DNA of 64,000 bases from Kluyveromyces lactis (lineage: Eukaryota > Ascomycota > Saccharomycetes > Saccharomycetales > Saccharomycetaceae). The stretch is from the NCBI RefSeq assembly GCF_000002515.2, contig NC_006041.1, positions 1,426,001-1,490,000 of the forward strand, given 5' to 3'. Below are positions 9,501 through 18,445 of the stretch, in pieces. Position 1 is the stretch's first letter; every line of letters starts with the position of its first letter. The position numbers were made by a program, and so were the translations under genes. A model generated the notes under the pieces. It searched no databases. It was not told where the DNA came from and saw nothing but the letters and a program-made list of their open reading frames with translations.

Positions 9501-12476
9501 ATTCTGAGCAATACTCAGAATAGCAGTACCTCTGAATAAAAATTGCCTGAAGTCCTCAGAATCATCAATTTGCGGTTTACGCAAAAATTTTCTTCTGATA
9601 CGCTCAAGCAAAGGTACCACGGAAAACTCTCTGATTCTTTCCGGATAAGTGACCTTTAAGTAATGTTTAATTTGCAGCAAACGTTTATCCTCTTCTTCAA
9701 TATCAAAACTTGCCGCTATTACAGCAACGAATACGTTAAGAACAACAAAATTTGAGAGAATGAACCATAGAATAAGTAGAACTGAACCAAACAATGCCGA
9801 AAATAAAGTAGGAGAATCTCTTTGGAGTGCGTAAAGTGAATCTGTCCAATTTTCAGTTGATGCGATTTTAATAAGGGTCAGAAAGGCGTTAGGTAAAGAG
9901 TAGAATCCAAATGGAGTGTCTTCCATATCATCGGCATCTAGAGTTCCATCGAAGTATAGCAACACGATTAATGATGCCAAGAACACGAATAGGAAGTAAA
10001 AGGCAGATAAATTCCATATAACTATTGCGTTTTTCAATACCTTTTTCCATAAATTTCTCGTCACACTGAACAGTATGACAACTCTATAGAATCTTGAAAT
10101 TGGGAAGAACAATAGCCATGCAGAAGTCTGTCCCAAAGATATACGCAAGCTATTGAACGAAAGAACAGCGCAAATGATTGAAATAATAAAATCATAAACA
10201 TAATTAGGCTTCGCTAAAAATTTCCATGGAGTTTTACAGTATAAAATTAGCCGTAATATTGTTTCAACCACAAGAATACAAGAAACGATTTGGTTAACGC
10301 TGAATATATCCTGAGCTGATTGATCGGAACTGTGACTCTTCATTGAAGCAAGTGCACAAATACTGGTAAAAATTGCAAGAACAAAAAACCATTCCAATTT
10401 TTCGTAAAGCCTAATTCCTCGTTCTGCCCATGCAGGTGATTTTGTTGTGTCTGATTTACTTTTGATTAGATGTGCCAATCTTTTCACATTAAACACAAGG
10501 TAATTATCTTGAGTGGAAAATTTATCTATGGTATACTTCTCATGAACAACTTCAAAGGACGAATAAAGGACAGCAATTAAAAGGTTGACCATCCAGACCG
10601 TGAGACATAGTATGCTAACAATAAAAAATAAGCAGGCTGCCATATTATCTGTATCCATCGTGAAGTACATTAGATCAGTAAAGGTATTAGCACTCATTAT
10701 CACGAAAACTAATTCCATAGAATTAACAATATTGTCAAAGCTGATTCTTCCATTGTACGGATTTGCATTCGAAATGCACTTGGAGTTGGCTGGACACAAG
10801 AATCCCTTAGCTAATGGTCCTTCACTATTATCCGCAAACACATACTTCATTGGCTCAAGTGTTTCCGCATTTAAATATCCTCCACAAAACTGCATGTCAT
10901 ACTGATAATAATCAGATGGATCATTTGGATTGAACCACACGCACTGCCTCTTCAAAGATCCTTTGAATGTTTGCACACCTAGAATTCCAAAGAAAACCCA
11001 GAAATATAGAAGCATAAAACCGACATTTAGAAGTTCTGGTATTCCGTATTTCAAGGCTCTTAAGATAGAAACTAAACCAGAGTCCAAATCCACAAGTTTG
11101 AGAATTCTGAATGCCATTAAAGACCTGAATAATCTCAACCCGTGTACATCATCATAATCGTTAATACTTAAGCCATATGCAAGCCAAGCAGAAATCGTCG
11201 ACAACAATTCAAGTCTTCCCCAACTACTTCTAGTAAATGCTCTAGGTATATCGACGGGAGATTTAACATTTCTAAAGTCTGCAACAGTGACAGAACTTTT
11301 GAGAGCCGCTGACTTTTTTTCGTCTATGGTTTCTTGGAATAGTGCTCTGATTGGTATAATGCTGTGAATAAATTTTGAAGAGTAATGAGTCTCCAAGAAT
11401 CTATAAAATTTCCTTATTCCAGTTACATCCCAAAATGAAACATAGTTCTTTCCTATTGCATTCATTAAATCAGAATCGTTCCAGAATCCAAAAGCAATGA
11501 CCTTGGCAATGAGTTCAAAAGTGAAGAAGCTGTTGAATATCAAAGTGGCAACGTAAGAAAAAACTGACGATGGAGCACTGAAATCCTTTTCGCCTGATGC
11601 TGTGCTGCCGAAAAATACACTATGGGCTAGAAATATAGTATAGAGAGTTAGGACAAGCATAGAGAAAGCTTTGTACCATGTTTTCAGAAGAATTGAGGCA
11701 CATTTCAATCTCCAACGGTTGTCTGGTGAAATAAACCCTAAGGATTTCCCGTACAATTGAAGATGCCTCTCTATAGTTCTATCTATTCCGGGATCGTCAT
11801 CTTCTTCATCATTAATAGTATTGTCATACGTATCTGTCGGAGCAGAACCTACGTCGTCATGATTTCGAGTGTGATTTGAATGAATCGAACCAGTCGATGT
11901 CTGATAGGATGAATGATAACCGAAAGCATTCACTGAGGGTGTATCAGTTCCAATAGGAATACTTTGAAGTTCATAATCATCAGTAAATAGATCAGAGCTA
12001 TGATCCCTGGCAACAGGAGCGGTTTCGTGGATGGATGACCTTCTTGATCCACGTGTGCTTCGACTTCTTTCTGAGTGGCCGTCTGATGTAGGTTTCCGTA
12101 ACCATTGGGAAGTGTCCCCACCTAGAATGTTCTTCACATCGTCTTGTAAATGTTTGAAATCTTGTAAATCATCGTCAGTAATAGATAGCATGTTTGAACC
12201 ACCACTTATCGAATTAGCATTTAATAAGCTATCAGTTGATGGATCTTGGTTAAATGATCGTAACGATTCTTCTTCTATTATAAGCCCTTTTTTGTCATCG
12301 TCGTCATCTGCAGCGGAAAATGTCATAACCGGCGGTTGCAAACGCGATATTCGATCTAAATTCGGTGCATTAGCCTCATCAGATGCAGTATCTGAGTTTA
12401 TTGGTAGGTCAAGGAAGGATGCACCAACAGAATTCCTTCTGGACCTCGATCGAGAACGAGAACTTCCCCCCTCCAT
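6567..12476 (-). CDS. CCH1: Plasma-membrane voltage-gated calcium channel alpha subunit (Cch1)
   Basis: This 1969-residue protein has four homologous six-helix repeats, like animal Cav alpha-1 subunits; S. cerevisiae Cch1 has 2039 residues. Cch1 works with Mid1 in high-affinity Ca2+ uptake after pheromone or ER stress. The first ~250 residues are polar, Ser/Asp-rich and probably cytosolic. The four pore loops read SANTFTD, STENWTD, SLEGWTD and SFGEGWN. This gives an Asn-Glu-Glu-Glu filter instead of four glutamates, as I recall for fungal Cch1. The cytosolic C-tail after repeat IV has an EF-hand-like REIDPDGVGQFD segment and ends in a serine run. It is divergent from GPI1 across 325 bp. Confidence 0.96.
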   Translation of the reverse strand: MEGGSSRSRSRSRRNSVGASFLDLPINSDTASDEANAPNLDRISRLQPPVMTFSAADDDDDKKGLIIEEESLRSFNQDPSTDSLLNANSISGGSNMLSITDDDLQDFKHLQDDVKNILGGDTSQWLRKPTSDGHSERSRSTRGSRRSSIHETAPVARDHSSDLFTDDYELQSIPIGTDTPSVNAFGYHSSYQTSTGSIHSNHTRNHDDVGSAPTDTYDNTINDEEDDDPGIDRTIERHLQLYGKSLGFISPDNRWRLKCASILLKTWYKAFSMLVLTLYTIFLAHSVFFGSTASGEKDFSAPSSVFSYVATLIFNSFFTFELIAKVIAFGFWNDSDLMNAIGKNYVSFWDVTGIRKFYRFLETHYSSKFIHSIIPIRALFQETIDEKKSAALKSSVTVADFRNVKSPVDIPRAFTRSSWGRLELLSTISAWLAYGLSINDYDDVHGLRLFRSLMAFRILKLVDLDSGLVSILRALKYGIPELLNVGFMLLYFWVFFGILGVQTFKGSLKRQCVWFNPNDPSDYYQYDMQFCGGYLNAETLEPMKYVFADNSEGPLAKGFLCPANSKCISNANPYNGRISFDNIVNSMELVFVIMSANTFTDLMYFTMDTDNMAACLFFIVSILCLTVWMVNLLIAVLYSSFEVVHEKYTIDKFSTQDNYLVFNVKRLAHLIKSKSDTTKSPAWAERGIRLYEKLEWFFVLAIFTSICALASMKSHSSDQSAQDIFSVNQIVSCILVVETILRLILYCKTPWKFLAKPNYVYDFIISIICAVLSFNSLRISLGQTSAWLLFFPISRFYRVVILFSVTRNLWKKVLKNAIVIWNLSAFYFLFVFLASLIVLLYFDGTLDADDMEDTPFGFYSLPNAFLTLIKIASTENWTDSLYALQRDSPTLFSALFGSVLLILWFILSNFVVLNVFVAVIAASFDIEEEDKRLLQIKHYLKVTYPERIREFSVVPLLERIRRKFLRKPQIDDSEDFRQFLFRGTAILSIAQNYEGFNMDLSEDKDHQFADRNVKSSFWNRILWRLKALNFYKTNPFFKDPKVVFVQSDDTTPSNRKYTLKLNDWEEEKLRFLKQHPNFNNTYFIFPPNHALRRFCQRLVPPSYGKRTNNRVFFDDTTNKVGQKRFFYNIEKDIFVFVTFVATLLMVIYSCYVTPLYRMNHNKKWNWTTYFEPVFVPLFTIEFLVKTIADGFIYTPNAYCLNPWNRIDLVVLIALWIDFFAWLLGNGELARIIKAVSALRALRFLTISSMARMTFKQVMFDGLTYIFGACAVAFSILFPYTVWGLNVFRGRLGVCNDGDLSYGECYNEFTNQVFHWDILMPRTYADPILHLNSFSSAFRSMYEIVSLEGWTDLLQNMMSSTGVGTPAELFASPYSGIFLILFNFLSMVFILNIFVSFIVGNNARMKGTAYLTLAEKSWLEVKRLLSQVCPDPMPNVFKMNAVRRICYLWAVEKRNFYFSVLMQFMLYLHILTLLMSKDQPYGKLPTNQNIQFMVTTSFLLIQEVMHIYGKSMRLYARKRWNIFRCVVVMFAFATNIYELIVDHVVVGISNARDVFQLGIFLLVIPQNDTLNELMNTATASLPSIFSLVYTWFILFLVYAIALNQVFGVTKLGPNTTGNINCRTVTKSLILLFRCSFGEGWNYIMNDLTIEEPFCYSEADGSYTDCGSKAFAYALLMSWNIISMYIFVNMFVSLIVEKFSYVYHREENKHSPASQEEVRKFKVAWREIDPDGVGQFDVAYLPKFMHSFDGPLSFKIWEGRLTVKSLVSKYMKVNPNDPYDVEIDHFGLSKELSSIDYQKVNARRLDYNRFVHEIQLGNKRYNAVQFNQLMETVPLYTTYNKTECLGIDDYVKNLYDMNKVDKLIRNERNYDTMLMVVARWKFLLNRRGKIQLPKIMVPISSYPNGSTEDFELEFKSPVLNTQESEFMWSPGRRNNHWFEEDESSSKENTSRTLIKDTSTKPGTTDSSSSSS

Positions 12477-12801
12477 TAAAATAAAATTAATACAACCGTC
12501 GAGTAATGAAGAAAGCTACAGGATGAACTTACGTTTATAACCAACGTGATACTCGAACTTGAGGCTATATCAGGAATTCAAGACTGGCGTTGGGCACTCT
12601 GTGTTTCTTCTTTTGTAATCATCTCTCGTGATACCAGCTTCAGAATATCATTAAAGTTTAAATATCCATGTCAATAATTAGAAACAAACTAGATCAAAGC
12701 TTTCAGCTGAAATAGCAAGCTGTGGAATGAATTACGAAGTACGGTAATCACATACCTTAAAATAGTTATATAGCAGGTGCAGTGAAACTGCAAGGACGTT
12801 C
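12477..12801. other. Divergent CCH1-GPI1 promoter region
   Basis: These 325 bp separate the start codons of CCH1 (minus) and GPI1 (plus), so both promoters must share them. A/T-rich tracts are present. No clear known binding site is seen. Confidence 0.5.
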
Positions 12802-14682
12802 ATGGATCGACGGACTTATGTATATTGGCCTGCAGGACTCTTACGGCAATGCAAATCGGCCGATGAGCCCTTAGTGGTGATAGTTTTGAAGACCTCAAGT
12901 TCAGATCCTTTAGTCATCGCTGTCATAGAGGCGTCAAAGTACAGGCCTGTGGAAAAGCCTTATAGCGAGTTTGGGAGGATTTACTCGGGAAATGTCAACT
13001 CAATTGAAACAGCTGAGCAATGGAGAGCTGAATATACAACTATTTGTTTCGATCCACCTAAGGTAAAAATGATGCAATTTTACTCGTTAGAGCCGATATC
13101 ACTAATATTACAGAACCCATTCGAAGATTTCGGTGTAGAAACAACAGATAATAGCGCTATTCATGATGGTACATCGGTTTTTAACATCAGAAAGAAGTGG
13201 GAATCGAGATTGCGGGAGAATATCGATCATCTCAATTTATACTATCAACATCTCGAAGTGTTCTATAAGAGATATGCAATATACAAGAACAAATCAACGT
13301 TGAATATTTCGATAACAGATTTGAAATTGCGGATGCGTGCAACTTCTGTTTACAGAGGTATTAGATGTTTAGCTTTTTATGGTGCCGCCTTGATAAGAAT
13401 TGTTGCAGGATTTGTGTCGTATGTTTTAAATTGGAGGGTATTGCCATTGGTAAAGTTATTCGCAACTGCTCAGCAGATTGACCTTAGATGCCAGCAACTT
13501 TGTTATATTCCAGTACAATATCTAAGGATTAATAAAAATGTCAAATTGACTGATCTAGACCTTCGAACAGATGAAAATGGTAGCATAGATGAAAATGATA
13601 AGAGTTCGGGTTTCACTAAACGTCGTAAAAGCCACCTTGTGCTACCGAAAGCACTTCCCTGCGAAACCTATCCTGATTATATTCGACTTTACAATACTCT
13701 TTGGCTCATCATAAACGATGTTTCGTTTGGTGCCACACTAGGAACTGTGTTATATGAAAACCGTATTACATTGGCCCAAAATATCAGTACAACTTTAAAG
13801 TATTTACTTTATGAGCTTCCCATGCAGGTGACGTTGATTTTAGAACAAAACCCACTGGGTATCAAACTTAATGATGAGCTTTCCAGGTTTTTAAGCTCTC
13901 TTTTTTTGTTAATCATCGAATTCACTTATACCGGATGGATTCGCTCGTGCATTGAACCAGAAACTATACGACAGGGAATAACAGTAATGTCTCATATCAG
14001 TGCTGTCATAGGGTTCACTTTCACTTTGGCCCTGGCTGTTGACTTCCTGTGGATCATGACGCTGCATATCTCATTATTTTACATGATTAGTGTCAAACTT
14101 TATCATGTTCATATCTATGTGTTGAAGAGTTTATTCTACCTGTTTTATGGGAAGAAGCAAAATGTGTTACGTAGAAGAGTTGATGATATGTACTTCGAAT
14201 TAGATCAGCTATTGATGGGAACTTTAATATTCACGGTGTTAATCTTCTTGTTGCCAACGTTATTTTCATTCTATTTGGTATACACAGTGTTCAGATTTGT
14301 TGACCTTACAGTGAAAGTGTTGCTTGAACTAAGTTTGGCCCTTATCAACCATTTCCCTTTATTTGCATTGCTTTTACGGATAAAAGATGCTAAAAGGTTA
14401 CCTGGTGGTATCAAGTTCAAAGTATATGATGATCACTTATTAATATCGAATAATCCAATCAGCTTTTTCATGACCTTTGAACCATTCACAAACGTCATGA
14501 AATCCATTCAAAGACAGATGTTCTCGGTTGAGACTTTGAAGATGGTGAGTCAGGGATCAGTTCTTAATGTACGAAGAGATGAACTCTATCGTGTTTTGTA
14601 CCATAATCTACCGAGACATCCAATTGATATCGATTTACTATGGAAAAAGTTAAAGATGGTAATGGAACAAGATACGATATAA
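12802..14682 (+). CDS. GPI1: GPI-GlcNAc transferase subunit Gpi1 (PIG-Q family)
   Basis: This 626-residue membrane protein (S. cerevisiae Gpi1 has 609) is a subunit of the ER complex that adds GlcNAc to phosphatidylinositol, the first step of GPI-anchor synthesis. The N-terminal ~190 residues are soluble and include MDRRTYVYWPAGLL. The C-terminal two thirds hold several hydrophobic helices (about 193-215, 365-385, 395-440, 470-500, 510-530). The family signature is in the LFATAQQIDLRCQQLCYIPVQ segment and in RLYNTLWLIINDVSFGATLG. The tail LLWKKLKMV is typical. Synteny with YGR216C beside CCH1 (YGR217W) supports the call. Confidence 0.92.
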   Translation: MDRRTYVYWPAGLLRQCKSADEPLVVIVLKTSSSDPLVIAVIEASKYRPVEKPYSEFGRIYSGNVNSIETAEQWRAEYTTICFDPPKVKMMQFYSLEPISLILQNPFEDFGVETTDNSAIHDGTSVFNIRKKWESRLRENIDHLNLYYQHLEVFYKRYAIYKNKSTLNISITDLKLRMRATSVYRGIRCLAFYGAALIRIVAGFVSYVLNWRVLPLVKLFATAQQIDLRCQQLCYIPVQYLRINKNVKLTDLDLRTDENGSIDENDKSSGFTKRRKSHLVLPKALPCETYPDYIRLYNTLWLIINDVSFGATLGTVLYENRITLAQNISTTLKYLLYELPMQVTLILEQNPLGIKLNDELSRFLSSLFLLIIEFTYTGWIRSCIEPETIRQGITVMSHISAVIGFTFTLALAVDFLWIMTLHISLFYMISVKLYHVHIYVLKSLFYLFYGKKQNVLRRRVDDMYFELDQLLMGTLIFTVLIFLLPTLFSFYLVYTVFRFVDLTVKVLLELSLALINHFPLFALLLRIKDAKRLPGGIKFKVYDDHLLISNNPISFFMTFEPFTNVMKSIQRQMFSVETLKMVSQGSVLNVRRDELYRVLYHNLPRHPIDIDLLWKKLKMVMEQDTI

Positions 14683-14896
14683 ACCCCTCTCACAACCACA
14701 ATTAATGGCACAGATTGCATAGTTTGAATCTTACTTGAATATTCGTATTTAATAAAAACATAGTTGAAATTCGTTAAATTCTTGGGTCTATTTGAACTGA
14801 CTGATATAATTTATATACAAGGTATTTTTATATGATGGAAATGTTAATTGCAAGTCCCTTTAAGTGGGATAAAAGGATAGGCTGGGCTCATTTTGA

Positions 14897-15223
14897 TCAC
14901 TTTCTCTTCTTGGTCTTTTTACCGTCACCAGAGGCCTCTCTCTTCTTAGTTGGAGCACCCTTACCTCTACGCTTTCTTAGTTCAAGCATAGTCAATCTAT
15001 ATTGTTCTTCTTCATCAACGAAGTTCATGCCTGGATATAGTTTCTTCAATTGCTTGAATCTGATAAAATCTGGGTTACCATAATAATTCGCAATAGCAGG
15101 TCCTTTAAGCCTCTGTGCTAGGATCTTAGACCCAGTTCTGGCATTTGTTGGATTGAAATTTTGATCAAAAACTTTGGCTGATATCTCAGCAAGCTTCAGT
15201 AGCCTAGATTTGGGTACAGACAT
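14897..15223 (-). CDS. RSM27: Mitochondrial small-subunit ribosomal protein mS33 (Rsm27)
   Basis: This 108-residue protein is close to the 110 residues of S. cerevisiae Rsm27. It has the mS33 pattern: [24 protein letters not shown] near the N-terminus, then [20 protein letters not shown], and a very basic tail ([16 protein letters not shown]) for rRNA contact. The ATG at 15223 starts directly on the conserved helix, so any targeting signal must be internal, as in the yeast homologue. It is convergent with GPI1 (214 bp apart) and in tandem with RPS0 upstream. A PAC-like GCGATGAGAG sequence lies about 210 bp upstream. Confidence 0.92.
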   Translation of the reverse strand: MSVPKSRLLKLAEISAKVFDQNFNPTNARTGSKILAQRLKGPAIANYYGNPDFIRFKQLKKLYPGMNFVDEEEQYRLTMLELRKRRGKGAPTKKREASGDGKKTKKRK

Positions 15224-15783
15224 TTCTCAAAATATGAAAATATGAGTGATAACTGATGGAACAACCCGCAAACTAGTTCGCTGAGAGTTAAAGCACACCT
15301 AAGACCTATTTATTGGTACTTTCACTTACTACTTCTGCAGCAGGTTTCTATTTTATGCAAGCTCAGTTTTTTTTCGAATGTTCCAATGTTCAAATTTTCA
15401 TTATCAGGAAATTATCACCATGATGAGGATAAGAGCGATGAGAGATGCGAGAAGGGTCACATTGCCATACTGGGTACTGAAGCACCATTGAAGGGGAAAT
15501 ATTCAGTTGGCACGTTCAATCAATTAAATAATATTCAATTCTTTGTATAATTATCGGGTACTAGCCTGGATCAATAATGATATTAAAATTATACACGATG
15601 TGGAGTTTTAAAAACTAGTAAAAATAGTTAAAAATATGAGCGGATGGTTGAGAGTTGTTGCATGAAGCTATAATAATAACAATGATAGTATGCTAAGCAT
15701 TGAATCTATATTATAGAATGATGAATTAAACAAAAAAAAAGGTGGAATAACTTCCAGGAATTCAGTTAAAGAATTCTTGAAGT
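15224..15783. other. RPS0 downstream / RSM27 upstream region
   Basis: 560 bp without a gene, holding the RPS0 3' end and the RSM27 promoter. A PAC-like GCGATGAGAG is near 15432. An ATGATGA near 15419 is followed about 50 bases later by CTGA, which resembles C/D snoRNA boxes, but no closing stem is present. Confidence 0.45.
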
Positions 15784-17244
15784 TTAGTTCCATTCTTCTT
15801 CTTGAGCTTGACCTTCTTCAGCCCATTCAGCAGCTTCGGTTTGTTCTTCAGTAGCGTCAACGGCTTCTTCAGTTTGTTCACCGGAAGCAACAGCTTCTTC
15901 TTCAGCAGTTTGTTGTTCGATTTCTTCTGGGTTTCTGTAGAAGTACAAATCTGGCATGATAGCCCATGGTTGAGTTCTGTCTGGTAGAGCACCTCTCAAT
16001 CTTAGGACTTCTCTAGCCAACAAGTACCAGATCAAACCGATGGAGTGCTTACCTCTGTTGTTACATGGGATAGCAACATCAACGTATTCGGATGGGGAGT
16101 CCAAATCGGTCAAAGCGATGACTGGGATGTTAACGTAAGAAGATTCCTTGATAGCTTGAGCATCGGATCTTGGGTCAGTAACGATAACCAATCTTGGTTC
16201 CTTGAAAGATCTGGTGATGTAGTTAGTGAAAGAACCTGGGGTAAATCTACCAGCAATTGGAGTAGCACCGGTGTGAGCAGCGTACTTCAAGACAGCTCTT
16301 TGACCATAAGTTCTGGAAGAGATAGCAACAACATCTTCTGGGTTTGGAATGGCAGCAATGATTCTGGCAGCCAAAACAATCTTTTCCCAGGTCTTACCAA
16401 CGTTGATAACGTTGACACCATCTGGTCTAGCCTTGTAGACGTATGGTTCTTGGTGAACCTGTTAATAATTAAAAAATAACCATGCAAACGTTTCGTTCGC
16501 AAAAGTTAAAAATATATTGTTAGTAAAGAGAGAGCTTTTTCCCAACCGCAACATGCGACAGGATACACTTTTCGAAGTGCAGATATTACCATATGATAGA
16601 GGAGATGTTCGTGTACTTTTTTATTATTATTTTAGTTCCCTAGAAATGGCAGGCCATTTCAATTGTTGTTCTTTTAACAGATTCAGTTAAAACCATATCC
16701 TCTCGTACTTCAGTCTGATATCCTTGTTCGAAGGGAATCAGAATTGAAATAACGAGGGGAAATAGAATGTTTAACGTACGTATATCCTCTATGCTGTTAG
16801 GTAAAGAGCAACAAATATAAATATTTGCATATTCTTTCTTGTGAGTGAAGCCATTATCCTTGACATCAGCACTCATTTAGTTAGTAGCACCGTGCCAAAT
16901 ATTCAACATCCATGATTAACCTGCGGAGAGGCCTAACCAATGTTATTGATTTAAAACACGAGCAAAAACAAGGTACAAGCATAAGTACAGAAGTATCATG
17001 ACAGCTAATCTTGCTGTGATACAATATTCTCTTTTTTGTAACAGTTCTTTCTAATTGATGCATTTCTGGTATTGAACAAACACCACTCCTCTTATCGAAT
17101 ACGTATTATCCAAACCGAAGTTCGTATCCATATTTCGTAAATTTCTCAACATACTTGGACGTTCTTAGCACCCAAGTGGACTCTGGCAGCCAACAACAAT
17201 TGGGCGTCTTCTGAGGTCAAGTCGAAGGTAGATGGCAAAGACAT
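15784..17244 (-). CDS. RPS0: Small-subunit ribosomal protein uS2 (Rps0), two exons
   Basis: Coding is split. Exon 1 is 17155-17244 (30 codons, [20 protein letters not shown] to NVQ) and exon 2 is 15784-16458 (VHQEPYV to the stop), giving 254 residues, close to the 252 of S. cerevisiae Rps0. The intron lies after NVQ, the same place as in the S. cerevisiae RPS0 genes. The uS2/laminin-receptor core is clear: [22 protein letters not shown] and [12 protein letters not shown], then [11 protein letters not shown]. The C-terminus is acidic (EEEWN), typical of eukaryotic Rps0, which is needed for 18S maturation. Codon use is strongly biased, as in highly expressed genes. A Rap1-type site lies upstream. 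One gene here corresponds to the RPS0A/RPS0B pair of S. cerevisiae. Confidence 0.97.
16459..17154 (-). other. RPS0 intron (696 nt)
   Basis: On the minus strand the intron opens with GTATGT (17154-17149) and ends TTAACAG (16459 last base). A perfect TACTAAC branch point is at 16519-16525, about 60 nt before the 3' splice site, with a T-rich tract and no AG between. A second perfect TACTAAC sits at 16880-16886 in mid-intron. The phase is 0. No coding content or box C/D snoRNA is seen inside. Confidence 0.93.
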
Positions 17245-17657
17245 TGTTTGATATATTCTTGTTCTCTTGGAGCTATCAATTGTGAATCGTAACCTGTCCT
17301 ATCTAACGTATTATTGTTGATGAGATGAACAAGTATATAATGATGCATGAAATATTAAAGTGAGATATTGTCCAATGTTCCGATCTTCCAATGCATCAAG
17401 CAAGTGAAATTTCAGAGGAGCGGTTCGAGTTAGAAAGGACTGAACCTGCCCCATCCCTGCCTAGGAAAACACTCGACTAAGCCTAGCTCCTGCGCGGACT
17501 CCGCCCTTGCTGTGCGTCCGTCCAGCCAATCTCCGTTAGCATCCATCTCGTTTAAAAAATCTGGCTCGTGAAAGGGAAAAGACATCGATTTTATACCACG
17601 TGCTATTTCCTAATGTGGAAAATATACATTTCATCCAGTGTTAAACTTAATATAACT

Positions 17658-17670
17658 GGTGTATGGGTGT
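17658..17670 (-). promoter_or_regulatory. Candidate Rap1 site of RPS0
   Basis: The minus strand reads ACACCCATACACC, a full match to the yeast Rap1 consensus ACACCCRYACAYM. It lies about 415-425 bp upstream of the RPS0 ATG on the promoter side. Ribosomal-protein genes of Saccharomycetaceae are commonly driven by Rap1. Binding here is inferred. Confidence 0.6.
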
Positions 17671-17926
17671 CTGTGCCACAGTCCTGTGCACGTGATTATA
17701 TACCATCCTTTTCATCTCATTTCATTTGATATGTTACCCTACCAGAGCTTCCTGTCGGCCGGAATTCAAAATTCCGTTACAGCCGATCCTTGGCACTGCC
17801 AGTTATTGTATGCCTAATGGCCATCACTTCGACCAAGACAATGCACAGCCCGAATGCTTGGTTCGTTGATCCGATAAAAATCTGATTAGTGGCTGCTGTC
17901 AGTTGCTTGCCGTTTTAGGGCACTAT

Positions 17927-18105
17927 CACACCCTGAAATCTGATACTAAAGTGTATCGAAATATTACGTAAAACAGACATTGCAAAAAGGCATCGCATGC
18001 GATACCTTTACGCAGTGTCCTTCCATGATTCAAATACACCCATAATATATTATCTTATTGCCACCACGCTAATCACACGTTCGTAACCACGTTGGTGCTG
18101 CACCC
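17927..18105 (+). promoter_or_regulatory. Cluster of Aft-type iron-response sites
   Basis: Three YRCACCC matches occur on one strand: CACACCC at 17927-17933, TACACCC at 18035-18041 and TGCACCC at 18099-18105. The last is the classic Aft1 core. They lie 340-520 bp before the FRE8-like frame. Iron-regulon genes, including reductases, carry such sites in yeasts. The middle copy could also be part of a Rap1-like site. Confidence 0.45.
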
Positions 18106-18445
18106 CTCGTGCCTTGAATCAGTGTGTGTGTGCATATTTGGTAAGCTTAAATAAGATTTTGACCTTCCGAATCTTCACCTTCGCCATATATAATAATCTT
18201 TATAACAAATGCATTTGAAAATACTGGAAAATCACAGCCTTATTAGAGAACAGAATTGTACTAAGAGAAGAAGGATATTGAACCACTGATTCTTTGGTGC
18301 ATCTATATGGTTGTGAAGGTGCCCTCATATCTATGGAATAAGTCCAATTGAAGTTGTTGTTCCGTTGTTTTTTTTGTACGTGAGAATGAGAAGCTGGTTG
18401 TTTGAATTCTGACACTGGCTTGAATCTCATTCCCCTAGTTTTGAC

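Larger units (their letters stand above)
17245..18385. other. Divergent RPS0-FRE8 upstream region
   Basis: This is a 1.1 kb gene-free region. Visible candidates are two CACGTG sites (about 17599 and 17689), a Rap1-type site (17658-17670), GTTACCCT (17733-17740), a near-perfect 24-bp palindrome (17986-18009), and three YRCACCC sites on the plus strand (17927, 18035, 18099). Several short frames exist but none looks coding. Confidence 0.55.

Noticed and set aside
15419-15480. C/D snoRNA-like boxes (ATGATGA and CTGA)
   Set aside because: Flanks do not form a closing stem and no guide complementarity could be judged by eye.
16640-17063. Short frames inside the RPS0 intron
   Set aside because: They lie within a well-defined intron and have no family features.
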